Assembly (NCBI GenBank): GCA_946479075.1
Contig: CAMLDT010000133.1
Coordinates: 1 to 9,633 of the forward strand
Length of the DNA stretch: 9,633 nt
From: an uncultured Polaromonas sp.
Lineage (GTDB): Bacteria > Pseudomonadota > Gammaproteobacteria > Burkholderiales > Burkholderiaceae
Reading direction: 5' to 3'
Shown: positions 1 to 5,706 of the stretch, one piece after another
Layout: every line of letters starts with the position of its first letter
Position numbering within the stretch: position 1 is the stretch's first letter
Program-made: the position numbers and the translations under genes
Notes under the pieces: model-generated
Database searches by the model: none
The model's input: the letters and a program-made list of their open reading frames with translations, nothing else
What the model was told of the DNA's origin: nothing

Positions 1-203
1 CACGCCGGGGCGCCCAGATGCTCTGTTTTTGATAGCTGCTTGCGCCCGTCGGATAAGGGCTGGAGGCTGATTTGGCTTAAAAAATCCGGTTCCACCGAGC
101 CGATCACGGCATCCCCCGCCAGCAGCGGCAGGCGCGGCCGTGCCGGCGCCAGCTTTCCACTGGCACGCAGCGCCGCCAGCCAGTGCGGGTCGAGGCCAGC
201 CAC
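1..203 (-). CDS. Probable NUDIX hydrolase (DUF4743-type), N-terminal fragment cut by the window edge
   Basis: An open frame without stops runs from a GTG at 203 down to the left edge, giving 67 visible residues that begin VAGLDPHWLAALRASGK. A stretch of about 20 residues, LPLLAGDAVIGSVEPDFL, resembles the N-terminal domain that precedes the NUDIX box in DUF4743-type hydrolases of beta-proteobacteria; this is recalled family resemblance. The NUDIX box itself would lie outside the window, so the catalytic function cannot be confirmed. The GTG lies 5 nt after the stop of the upstream quinone oxidoreductase on the same strand, which suggests co-transcription. No convincing Shine-Dalgarno is present; the only other start nearby in frame is a TTG at 230 that would overlap the upstream gene. 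Residues about 42-61 come from a dispersed repeat (20-78), visible as a run of low-GC codons such as TTA, CTA, TCA, AAA and ACA. Confidence 0.5.
   Translation of the reverse strand, partial: MAGLDPHWLAALRASGKLAPARPRLPLLAGDAVIGSVEPDFLSQISLQPLSDGRKQLSKTEHLGAPA
20..78 (+). repeat. Dispersed Comamonadaceae-type short repeat, copy 1
   Basis: It reads GCTCTGTTTTT, then AGCTGCTTGCGCCCG at 34-48, then GGGCT at 57-61 and a T-rich tail. Aligned without gaps against the copy at 9245 it matches at about 39 of 54 positions, including 15 consecutive bases. A small imperfect stem (GCCC 44-47 with GGGC 57-60, flanked by AGC and GCT) is shared with the 9245 copy. The repeat lies inside the NUDIX-like reading frame, antisense to that gene. 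Confidence 0.75.
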
Positions 204-208
204 GAAAC

Positions 209-1204
209 TTAAAGGGTGAGGATGGTGCAACCCGTGGTCTTGCGCGCTTCCAGCGAGCGGTGGGCCTCGGCCACGTCGGCCAGTGCAAAGCGCTGGTCGA
301 TGCGGATATCGACCTTGCCGCTGCTGACCATGGCGAACAAATCGTCGGCCATGGCCTGGGTGTTTTCGCGGGTGGCCAGGTGCGTGAACAGGGTGGGCCG
401 CGATACGTACAGCGACCCCTTGGCCGCCAGCAGCCCGATGTCCAGCGGCTCGACCTTGCCGGACGCATTGCCAAAGTTGGCCAGCAAACCAAAGGGGCGC
501 AGGCAGTCCAGCGATTTCAGGAAAGTGTCCTTGCCCACCGAGTCATACACCACCTTCACGCCCTGGCCGCCGGTGATCTCCTTGACCCGCGCGACGAAGT
601 CCTCTTTCGCGTAGTTGATGGTGAAGGCCGCGCCATGTTCGCGGGCCAGGGCGCATTTTTCATCCGAGCCCGCCGTGCCTATCAGTTGCAGGCCCATCGC
701 CCGGGCCCACTGGCAGGCGATCAGGCCGACGCCGCCGGCAGCAGCATGGAACAGCACATGGTCGCCCGCCTGCAAGCCGCCCTGCGGCTGGGTACCGCGC
801 AGCAGGTACTGCACGGTCAGGCCCTTGAGCATCATGGCGGCACCGGTGTCGAAGGAGATGTCGTCAGGCAGCTTGCAGACACAGCGCGCCGGCATCACGC
901 GCACTTCGCAGTAGCTGCCGGGTGGCTGGCTGGCATAGGCCGCACGGTCGCCGGCTTTCAGGTGGGTCACGCCCTCGCCCACGGCTTCAACAATGCCAGA
1001 AGCCTCCATGCCGAGCTGCAGCGGCATCGGCAGCTTGTACAGGCCGGCGCGCTGATAAACGTCGATGTAATTCAGGCCGACGGCCTTGTGGCGGATACGG
1101 ATCTCGCCCGGCCCCGGGTCGCCCACCTCCACGTCCACCAGCTTGAGTTCTTCGGCACCTCCGTGCTGGTCGATACGGACGGCTTTGGAGCGGGTCATGG
1201 GCAT
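209..1204 (-). CDS. qor: Zinc-independent NADPH:quinone oxidoreductase (MDR superfamily)
   Basis: This 331-residue protein is a cytosolic medium-chain oxidoreductase expected to reduce quinones or other alpha,beta-unsaturated carbonyls with NADPH. Visible family features are LNYIDVYQRAGLY at 44-56 (GroES-like domain), the NADPH-binding AAAGGVG at 154-160 that is typical of E. coli QorA, and GAAFTINYAKEDF at 191-203. The cysteine/histidine set of zinc-binding alcohol dehydrogenases is absent. Length matches E. coli QorA (327 aa). I chose the ATG at 1204 (MPMTRSK) because an AAGGA sits 7 nt upstream; the longer frame to 1294 adds a basic tail with no family match. Its stop is 5 nt before the GTG of the following NUDIX-like gene, so the two are probably one transcript. 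The exact quinone or enone substrate cannot be read from sequence. Confidence 0.9.
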   Translation of the reverse strand: MPMTRSKAVRIDQHGGAEELKLVDVEVGDPGPGEIRIRHKAVGLNYIDVYQRAGLYKLPMPLQLGMEASGIVEAVGEGVTHLKAGDRAAYASQPPGSYCEVRVMPARCVCKLPDDISFDTGAAMMLKGLTVQYLLRGTQPQGGLQAGDHVLFHAAAGGVGLIACQWARAMGLQLIGTAGSDEKCALAREHGAAFTINYAKEDFVARVKEITGGQGVKVVYDSVGKDTFLKSLDCLRPFGLLANFGNASGKVEPLDIGLLAAKGSLYVSRPTLFTHLATRENTQAMADDLFAMVSSGKVDIRIDQRFALADVAEAHRSLEARKTTGCTILTL

Positions 1205-1373
1205 GATGATTTCCTTGAAGTGCAGTTGACAGTTGAACGGTTGACGAGGGGTGGGCCTGCATCCTGCCACGAAACCGCCGCGTTTGCAGGCCACGCGCTG
1301 CGCGGTCCCGTGACGGCGGCGGGCGTTCAGGCATGAGACAGCAAACTTGCCGCCACATGGTTACAGTCCCCGG
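1205..1373. promoter_or_regulatory. Divergent intergenic region between qor and the EamA gene
   Basis: These 169 bp separate two divergent genes and must carry both promoters unless these lie inside the genes. Three GTTGA units occur at 1225-1230, 1232-1237 and 1240-1245 with 7-8 bp periodicity, close upstream of the qor ribosome-binding site. I could not find a convincing -35/-10 pair on either strand, and no small gene is evident. Confidence 0.4.
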
Positions 1374-2285
1374 ATGACCTCCGGATTGAATTTTCGCACC
1401 GCCCTGCTGCTGCTTGTTCCACCGCTGCTCTGGGCCGGCAACGCGGTGGTCGGCCGTCTGGTGCATGCGCTGGTGCCGCCGATCACGCTGAACTTTCTGC
1501 GCTGGGCGCTGGCCTTTGTGTTCCTGTTGCCGCTGGCCGGCTGGCTGCTCAGGCGCGGCAGCAGCCTGTGGCCGGCCTGGCGGCGCTTTGCCGTGCTCGG
1601 CCTGCTGGGCGTAGGCTGCTACAACGCGCTGCAATACCTGGCGCTGCAAACCTCGACGCCGCTCAACGTCACGCTGGTCGCGTCCAGCGTGCCGATCTGG
1701 ATGCTGGCGATAGGTGCGCTGTGTTTCGGCCAGCGCATCTCGCGCCGGCAGGTGACCGGCGCCGTCCTGTCCATTGCCGGCGTGCTGGTGGTGCTGTCGC
1801 GCGGCCAGTGGGCGCTGCTGGCGCAGATTCGCCTGGTGCCCGGCGACGTCTACGTGCTGCTGGCCACCTTGTCCTGGGCCTTCTACAGCTGGATGCTGTC
1901 GCAGCCGAAGGAGCCACCCGACATCCGCCGCGACTGGGCCGCCTTCCTGATGGCGCAGATGGTGTTTGGCCTGGGCTGGTCGGGCCTGTTTGCGGCCGGC
2001 GAGTGGGCCCTGACCGATGCACACATCGTCTGGGGCTGGCCGCTGGCCGCCGCCCTGCTGTATGTGGCCATCGGCCCGGCCATCCTGGCCTATCGCTGCT
2101 GGGGCGTGGGCGTGCAACGTGTCGGGCCCAACATTGCGGGCTTTTTCTCCAACCTCACGCCGCTGTTTGCCGCAGTGATGTCAGCCGCCTTCCTGGGCGA
2201 ATTGCCGCAGCTCTACCATGGCCTTGCGTTTTTGCTGATCGTCGGCGGCATTGTGGTGTCGTCCCGGCGCACGCCCACGCCCTGA
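1374..2285 (+). CDS. EamA-family (DMT superfamily) membrane transporter
   Basis: A 303-residue, very hydrophobic inner-membrane protein with the two tandem EamA halves (about 5 helices each) expected of the drug/metabolite transporter superfamily. The first half opens with LLLVPPLLWAGNAVVGRLV (residues about 12-30), the usual helix-1 signature, followed by LNFLRWALAF. The second half begins around GDVYVLLATLSWAFYSWML, and the last helix is near FLLIVGGIVVSSRR before a short basic tail. Members export amino acids, metabolites or drugs; the substrate is not predictable here. I chose the ATG at 1374; an upstream in-frame TTG at 1347 adds only nine polar residues. There is no obvious Shine-Dalgarno before either start. 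It converges on the RIO kinase gene with 22 bp between the stops. Confidence 0.88.
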   Translation: MTSGLNFRTALLLLVPPLLWAGNAVVGRLVHALVPPITLNFLRWALAFVFLLPLAGWLLRRGSSLWPAWRRFAVLGLLGVGCYNALQYLALQTSTPLNVTLVASSVPIWMLAIGALCFGQRISRRQVTGAVLSIAGVLVVLSRGQWALLAQIRLVPGDVYVLLATLSWAFYSWMLSQPKEPPDIRRDWAAFLMAQMVFGLGWSGLFAAGEWALTDAHIVWGWPLAAALLYVAIGPAILAYRCWGVGVQRVGPNIAGFFSNLTPLFAAVMSAAFLGELPQLYHGLAFLLIVGGIVVSSRRTPTP

Positions 2286-2300
2286 AAAACCGCCTGGCGG
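2285..2300 (-). terminator. Compact intrinsic terminator for the RIO kinase gene
   Basis: On the minus strand, just after the kinase stop codon, the sequence reads CCGCCAGGCGG followed by TTTTT, a short self-complementary stem (CCGC/GCGG, loop CAG) with a U tract. It fills most of the gap between the two convergent genes. The stem is only 4 bp long, so strength is uncertain. Confidence 0.5.
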
Positions 2301-2307
2301 CAGCGTA

Positions 2308-3168
2308 TCAGCCTGCGCCCTGCATGCGCACCCGGCGCGCCGCCTCTTCGGCGCGCGCATCGTCGATCTCGCGCAGCACGCTGCGCATGTCCACCGGCGC
2401 GCTTTCGCGCTCGAACCTGCCGGTCAGCGGCGTATCGACCTGCAAGGCGCCGCGCTGGTACAGCGCCCAGATTTCCAGGCCATAGTCGGTGCGTTTCAGC
2501 TCCGGCGCCACGCGGCCGAAAAAGTGGCGCAGGTTGTCCACGTCACGCAGCAACATGCGCGCCGCGTGGTTGTTGCCAGCCGCGTCAATCGCCTGCGGCA
2601 GGTCGATGATCACCGGGCCGTCCACGCCGTCCTGGTGCCCCAGCAGGATGTTGAACTCGGACAGGTCGCCGTGCACAACCCCGGCGCAAAGCATGCGCAC
2701 CACCTGCCGGATCAGCATCGCGTGATGCGCCAGCGCCTGTTCGCGCGTGAGCAGCACGTCGTTGAGCCGCGGTGCGGCATCGCCGTGTTCGTCGGTCACC
2801 AGCTCCATCAGCAACACGCCCTCGTGGAAGTTGTAGGGCGTAGGCACACGCACGCCGGCGGCGGCCAGCCGGTAGAGGGCATCGACTTCGGCGCTTTGCC
2901 AGGCGGCTTCCTGCGCCTGGCGGCCGAACTTGCTGCCCTTGGCCATGGCACGCGCCTGCCGGCTGTTCTTGACCTTGCGGTTTTCGGTGTAGTCCACCGC
3001 CTGGCGGAAGCTGCGTTGCGTGGCTTCCTTGTAGATCTTGGCGCAGCGCGTTTCATCGCCGCAGCGCACCACATACACCATGGCTTCCTTGCCGCTCATG
3101 AGCTGGCGCACAACGCTGTCGATCAGGCCTTCCTCAATGAGGGACTGCAGTCTGGGGGGAGCTTTCAT
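2308..3168 (-). CDS. RIO1-family atypical serine/threonine protein kinase (PA4780-like)
   Basis: A 286-residue cytosolic protein carrying the core RIO kinase motifs. SGKEAMVYVV at 25-34 corresponds to the RIO1 nucleotide-binding STGKEA segment. CAKIYKEAT at 42-50 supplies the ATP-binding lysine (K44). HGDLSEFNIL at 166-175 is the catalytic loop, with D168 as catalytic base and N173. IIDLPQA at 187-193 gives the metal-binding aspartate D189. Eukaryotic and archaeal RIO kinases act in ribosome maturation; the proteobacterial proteins are poorly characterised, so a role in ribosome assembly or stress signalling is inference. The start at ATG 3168 (MKAPPRLQSL) matches the family N-terminus; longer frames run into the divergent MFS gene. 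The ribosome-binding site is weak. It appears monocistronic, with its own terminator, and is divergent from the MFS exporter. Confidence 0.9.
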   Translation of the reverse strand: MKAPPRLQSLIEEGLIDSVVRQLMSGKEAMVYVVRCGDETRCAKIYKEATQRSFRQAVDYTENRKVKNSRQARAMAKGSKFGRQAQEAAWQSAEVDALYRLAAAGVRVPTPYNFHEGVLLMELVTDEHGDAAPRLNDVLLTREQALAHHAMLIRQVVRMLCAGVVHGDLSEFNILLGHQDGVDGPVIIDLPQAIDAAGNNHAARMLLRDVDNLRHFFGRVAPELKRTDYGLEIWALYQRGALQVDTPLTGRFERESAPVDMRSVLREIDDARAEEAARRVRMQGAG

Positions 3169-3197
3169 GCACTCATTGTGCGCGCTCACGGGTCCGC

Positions 3198-3241
3198 AAA
3201 CGGCCAGCCGCCTGCTTGCAGCCGATCCATGATGGCCGTTT
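3198..3241. promoter_or_regulatory. 9-bp inverted repeat in the kinase/MFS divergent promoter region (3169-3256)
   Basis: AAACGGCCA (3198-3206) and TGGCCGTTT (3233-3241) are perfect reverse complements separated by 26 bp, in the 88-bp gap between divergent genes. They could be paired operator half-sites or a hairpin in the MFS mRNA leader; the right arm ends 15 bp before the MFS ATG. The arms are short enough that chance is not excluded. No clear -35/-10 hexamers were found in this gap. Confidence 0.4.
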
Positions 3242-3256
3242 CCGGAATCACGACAC

Positions 3257-4477
3257 ATGAGTTCGACCCTTCCGCGCCCCATGGCGACCCTTGCCTGGGC
3301 CAACCTCGCAGCGCAATCGGCCGAACAGTTGAGCCTGGCGGCCGTCCCCATCGCCGCTGTGCTGCTGCTGGACGCAGGTCCCGGCGACATCGGGCTGCTG
3401 GCCACCGCGCAGACCCTGCCCTTTCTGCTGCTGTCAATTCCGCTGGGCCTGCTGGCCGACCGGAGTTCACGGCGGCGCCTGATGGCAGCGGCCGAAGCGT
3501 TGCGCGCCCTGGCTCTGCTCGCACTGCTGGCGGCATTTCTTTTTGGTCAGGTCTCCCTCCTGCTCTTGGCGGTGCTGGGCTTCCTGGGCGCCGCAGGGAC
3601 CGTGGGCTTCAGCGTCGCGGCGCCGGCGCTGGTGACTTCGCTGGTTCGGCGCGAAGCACTGGCCAGCGCCAACGGAAGGCTAGAACTGGCCAGAAGCGCG
3701 GCATTTGCTGCCGGACCGGCGCTGGGCGGCGCCTTGGTCGCCTGGGCCGGCGCGCCGCTTGCGTTTGTGCTCGCAGCGATGCTGTCGCTGGCGGCGCTGA
3801 TCATGCTGCTGCAATTGACGGAACCCGCACGCGCGGTGGTAGTCGCCCGCCATCCGCTGCTGGAACTGCGGGACGGCGCAGGCTTCGTCTGGCAGCACAC
3901 GCTGCTCCGGCCGGTTTTACTGACCGCCGTGGCATGGAACATTTCCTGGTTTGTGCTGCAGGCGAGCTATGTGCCGTACGCGCTGCGAAGCCTGGGTCTG
4001 GATGCCGGTGGGGTGGGCCTGACGCTGGCGTGTTACGGCGCCGGCATGCTCGCTGGCGCGCTGCTTGCACCGCGCATCGTCGCCGCGCTGGCTTTCGGCC
4101 GCGCCATACAGCTGGGCCCGGTGGTCTCGGTATTCGCAGCCCTCACCATGGTGGCAACGCTGGTATTTCCGTCGAGCGCGCTGGCCGGACTGGCTTTCTT
4201 TCTGTTTGGCGCAGGACCGATCATCTGGACCATCACCTCCACCACCCTGCGACAGACAGTCACACCCGGCGCCATGCTGGGCCGCGTATCGGCCATTTTT
4301 CTCGCGGCCAACACCGGCGCCCGCCCGATCGGTGCCGCGCTCGGGGGTTGGGTCGGCGCGACCTGGGGCGAGCCGGCCTGCCTGGTGCTCGCGCTCGCGG
4401 GCTTTCTGCTGCAGGCCGGCCTGATCGTCAATGCCGGGATCAGGCGCTTGCAGCGCCTCCCACCGCCGCCGGCGTGA
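3257..4477 (+). CDS. MFS transporter, EntS/MFS_3-like exporter
   Basis: A 406-residue major facilitator superfamily protein of about 12 membrane helices, close to the length of the enterobactin exporter EntS. The motif A loop between helices 2 and 3 is clear, GLLADRSSRRRLM at 64-76, and a looser second-half equivalent lies near PRIVAALAFGRA. The overall pattern (GDIGLLATAQTLPFLLLSIP at the front, and a TSTTLRQTVTPGAMLGRVSAIF stretch near the end) is typical of the MFS_3 group that includes siderophore and drug exporters. No siderophore biosynthesis or uptake genes are nearby, so the substrate is unknown. The ATG at 3257 has only a weak GGA upstream; an internal ATG at residue 9 is an alternative start. 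It is divergent from the RIO kinase and lies upstream of, but 195 bp from, the next plus-strand gene. Confidence 0.85.
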   Translation: MSSTLPRPMATLAWANLAAQSAEQLSLAAVPIAAVLLLDAGPGDIGLLATAQTLPFLLLSIPLGLLADRSSRRRLMAAAEALRALALLALLAAFLFGQVSLLLLAVLGFLGAAGTVGFSVAAPALVTSLVRREALASANGRLELARSAAFAAGPALGGALVAWAGAPLAFVLAAMLSLAALIMLLQLTEPARAVVVARHPLLELRDGAGFVWQHTLLRPVLLTAVAWNISWFVLQASYVPYALRSLGLDAGGVGLTLACYGAGMLAGALLAPRIVAALAFGRAIQLGPVVSVFAALTMVATLVFPSSALAGLAFFLFGAGPIIWTITSTTLRQTVTPGAMLGRVSAIFLAANTGARPIGAALGGWVGATWGEPACLVLALAGFLLQAGLIVNAGIRRLQRLPPPPA

Positions 4478-4555
4478 AGCTGGGATGAGACTCCACGCAG
4501 GCGCGCCAACCCGGACCGGCACGCCAGCGCGACCGCCTCAAGTTTTTTGCTGGCA

Positions 4556-4567
4556 GAAAATATTTTC
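4556..4567. promoter_or_regulatory. 12-bp AT-rich perfect palindrome upstream of the COG4315 gene
   Basis: GAAAATATTTTC is a perfect palindrome; allowing one mismatch pair it extends to 18 bp (GCaGAAAATATTTTCgGC, 4553-4570). It sits inside an AT-rich block (about 4541-4590) that stands out in this GC-rich window, in the 195-bp gap before the gene at 4673. It may be an operator or part of the promoter. I could not place a good sigma-70 pair. A TGCATCC at 4575-4581 and CGTGA near 4599 could be an ECF-type promoter, but this is speculative. A T6 tract at 4543-4548 lacks a strong preceding stem. Confidence 0.4.
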
Positions 4568-4629
4568 GGCGTCTTGCATCCAAATACATTTCTGTGGCGT
4601 GAGTCCGCACAGAACGCAATGTCGCGTTC

Positions 4630-4649
4630 CACTGGCACACCTGCCAGTG
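4630..4649 (+). promoter_or_regulatory. Perfect hairpin in the 5' leader of the COG4315 gene
   Basis: CACTGGCA (4630-4637) and TGCCAGTG (4642-4649) form a perfect 8-bp stem around a CACC loop, ending 10 nt before the AGGAA ribosome-binding site (4660-4664). There is no U tract, so it is not a standard terminator. It could stabilise the mRNA, control translation, or be a DNA-level operator. Confidence 0.5.
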
Positions 4650-4672
4650 ACAACTCACCAGGAACCCTGATC

Positions 4673-5041
4673 ATGAAAAAACAACTCCTTCTGGCCGCCA
4701 CCCTGTTGACGCTCCTGCACTTCGGCGTGCAGGCACAACCCGTCGTTCGGGACGGCGCACTGGCGGACCCCGCCGGGCGCACGGTCTACACCTTCGACAA
4801 GGACGCGCCCAACAAAAGCAACTGCGCGGGTGGCTGCCTGACCGCATGGCCGGCCTTTGTGGCCAAGCCTGGCGCCACCGCGACGGGCAGCTTTGGCCTG
4901 ATCGACGCGGGCGGCGCCAAGCAGTGGACGGTCAACGGAAAACCGCTGTATTACTTTGCCGGCGATGCCAAGCCAGGGGATCGCAACGGCGATGGTAGCG
5001 GAGGTGTCTGGCACATCGTTTCACCCGCGGCTGCGAAGTAA
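4673..5041 (+). CDS. Secreted COG4315-family protein (PF03640 repeat), function unknown
   Basis: A 122-residue exported protein. The first 21 residues form a Sec signal peptide (MKKQ, a hydrophobic run, then VQA before Q22); there is no lipobox cysteine, so it should be soluble in the periplasm or outside. The mature part has two diverged copies of the PF03640 repeat. Copy 1 (about 28-63) reads ALADPAGRTVYTFDKDAP then NCAGGCLTAWP, with Cys51 and Cys55. Copy 2 (about 84-116) reads VNGKPLYYFAGDAKPGD then GVWHIV and lacks the cysteines. The biochemical role of this family is not established; the CxxxC pair could bind a metal or form a disulfide, which is inference. The ATG at 4673 has a good AGGAA at 8 nt spacing. 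It is a single gene with an unusually structured leader, converging on the thioesterase gene. Confidence 0.88.
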   Translation: MKKQLLLAATLLTLLHFGVQAQPVVRDGALADPAGRTVYTFDKDAPNKSNCAGGCLTAWPAFVAKPGATATGSFGLIDAGGAKQWTVNGKPLYYFAGDAKPGDRNGDGSGGVWHIVSPAAAK

Positions 5042-5075
5042 GCCTGCTCAACCCCACGTGCAGGTGCGCGCGCTT

Positions 5076-5097
5076 GCGGGCGGCCTGCATAGCCCGC
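5076..5097. terminator. Possible stem-loop in the convergent gap after the COG4315 gene
   Basis: The 106-bp convergent gap 5042-5147 holds GCGGGC (5076-5081) and GCCCGC (5092-5097) with a 10-nt loop, and a second 6-bp pair GCAACA/TGTTGC (about 5116-5137). Neither has a U tract, so intrinsic termination is only possible, not shown. No gene is seen in the gap. Confidence 0.25.
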
Positions 5098-5147
5098 GAA
5101 GGGGCCATGGCCAGCGCAACACTGTTTGAATTGTTGCCGTGGCCGTT

Positions 5148-5669
5148 CTAGCGCAGGGCGTGATCCTGCGGCACCGCGGCCGCCAGCGTGTCGTCCCAAT
5201 GCTGCAAGAACACCGGCTTGGGGCCTGAAAAAGCGCCGAGCAGTTGCATCGGGTTGATCGTCAGCCTGCCTTTTTTGAACTTCATTTTTACCCACACCTC
5301 CGCATGCAGCGAGGCCCGCACTGTGAACACATGCTGGAAGTAGGCGCATTTGTCATCGGCATAAATCACCTGCGACGTCACCGCCACGCGATCAAACAGG
5401 CGAACCGGCCGGGCGAAACGCACCAGCTGGGAAGCATTCACGAAGTTGCAGCGCTGGCGCAGCATCACCCGCAGCAGCCCGGTCTGTATCCCATGGTCGA
5501 GTTGCGCCGATTCGGCCATCTGCAGGTAACGGTCGCTTTTGAGCGTCGCGATGCCGGTGTCCAAAGGCGTGACCCGGAAATGCACCAGGGTGCGTGACTG
5601 CGGACCGGCGCTGCGGCGACGCCACAGTGCGCCAATGGCGGTCAGCAGGTTCCTCAGCAGGCCCGACAC
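5148..5669 (-). CDS. THEM6-like hot-dog fold thioesterase family protein
   Basis: A 173-residue protein of the 4HBT_2/THEM6-like acyl-CoA thioesterase group. The recognisable stretch is RVTPLDTGIATLKSDRYL (32-49) followed by QMAESAQLDHGIQTGL (50-65), which corresponds to the substrate-pocket helix region, then the strands QLVRFARPVRLFDRVAVTSQ and YADDKCAYFQHVF. It would hydrolyse an acyl-CoA thioester, but bacterial substrates of this group are unknown. The start is a GTG at 5669; an in-frame stop lies just upstream, and AAGG with 6-nt spacing supports this start. It lies 37 bp after the stop of the SDR gene on the same strand, so the two are probably one operon acting in acyl or polyketide-like metabolism (inference). 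Confidence 0.8.
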   Translation of the reverse strand: MSGLLRNLLTAIGALWRRRSAGPQSRTLVHFRVTPLDTGIATLKSDRYLQMAESAQLDHGIQTGLLRVMLRQRCNFVNASQLVRFARPVRLFDRVAVTSQVIYADDKCAYFQHVFTVRASLHAEVWVKMKFKKGRLTINPMQLLGAFSGPKPVFLQHWDDTLAAAVPQDHALR

Positions 5670-5706
5670 CTCACGCCTTCAGCAACGGAGGGCCATTTGC
5701 CCGGAC

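Noticed and set aside
140..1336. Long open frame of 398 codons on the plus strand
   Set aside because: It lies antisense to the well-supported quinone oxidoreductase, has low-complexity His/Gln/Ala-rich composition typical of GC-rich shadow frames, and shows no family match.
987..2117. 376-codon minus-strand open frame
   Set aside because: It spans the EamA gene in antisense and part of qor in another frame, and is Gln/His/Arg-rich with no recognisable domain.
2251..4488. 745-codon plus-strand open frame
   Set aside because: It runs antisense through the RIO kinase and out of frame through the MFS gene, both of which have clear motifs; the composition is Arg/Gly/Ala-rich shadow.
4543..4548. 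T6 tract considered as an MFS terminator
   Set aside because: No stable stem directly precedes it; it fits better as part of the AT-rich promoter region.
4575..4603. Possible ECF sigma promoter (TGCATCC with CGTGA about 16-17 bp later)
   Set aside because: The motifs are too loose and no ECF sigma gene is in the window; mentioned only as speculation.
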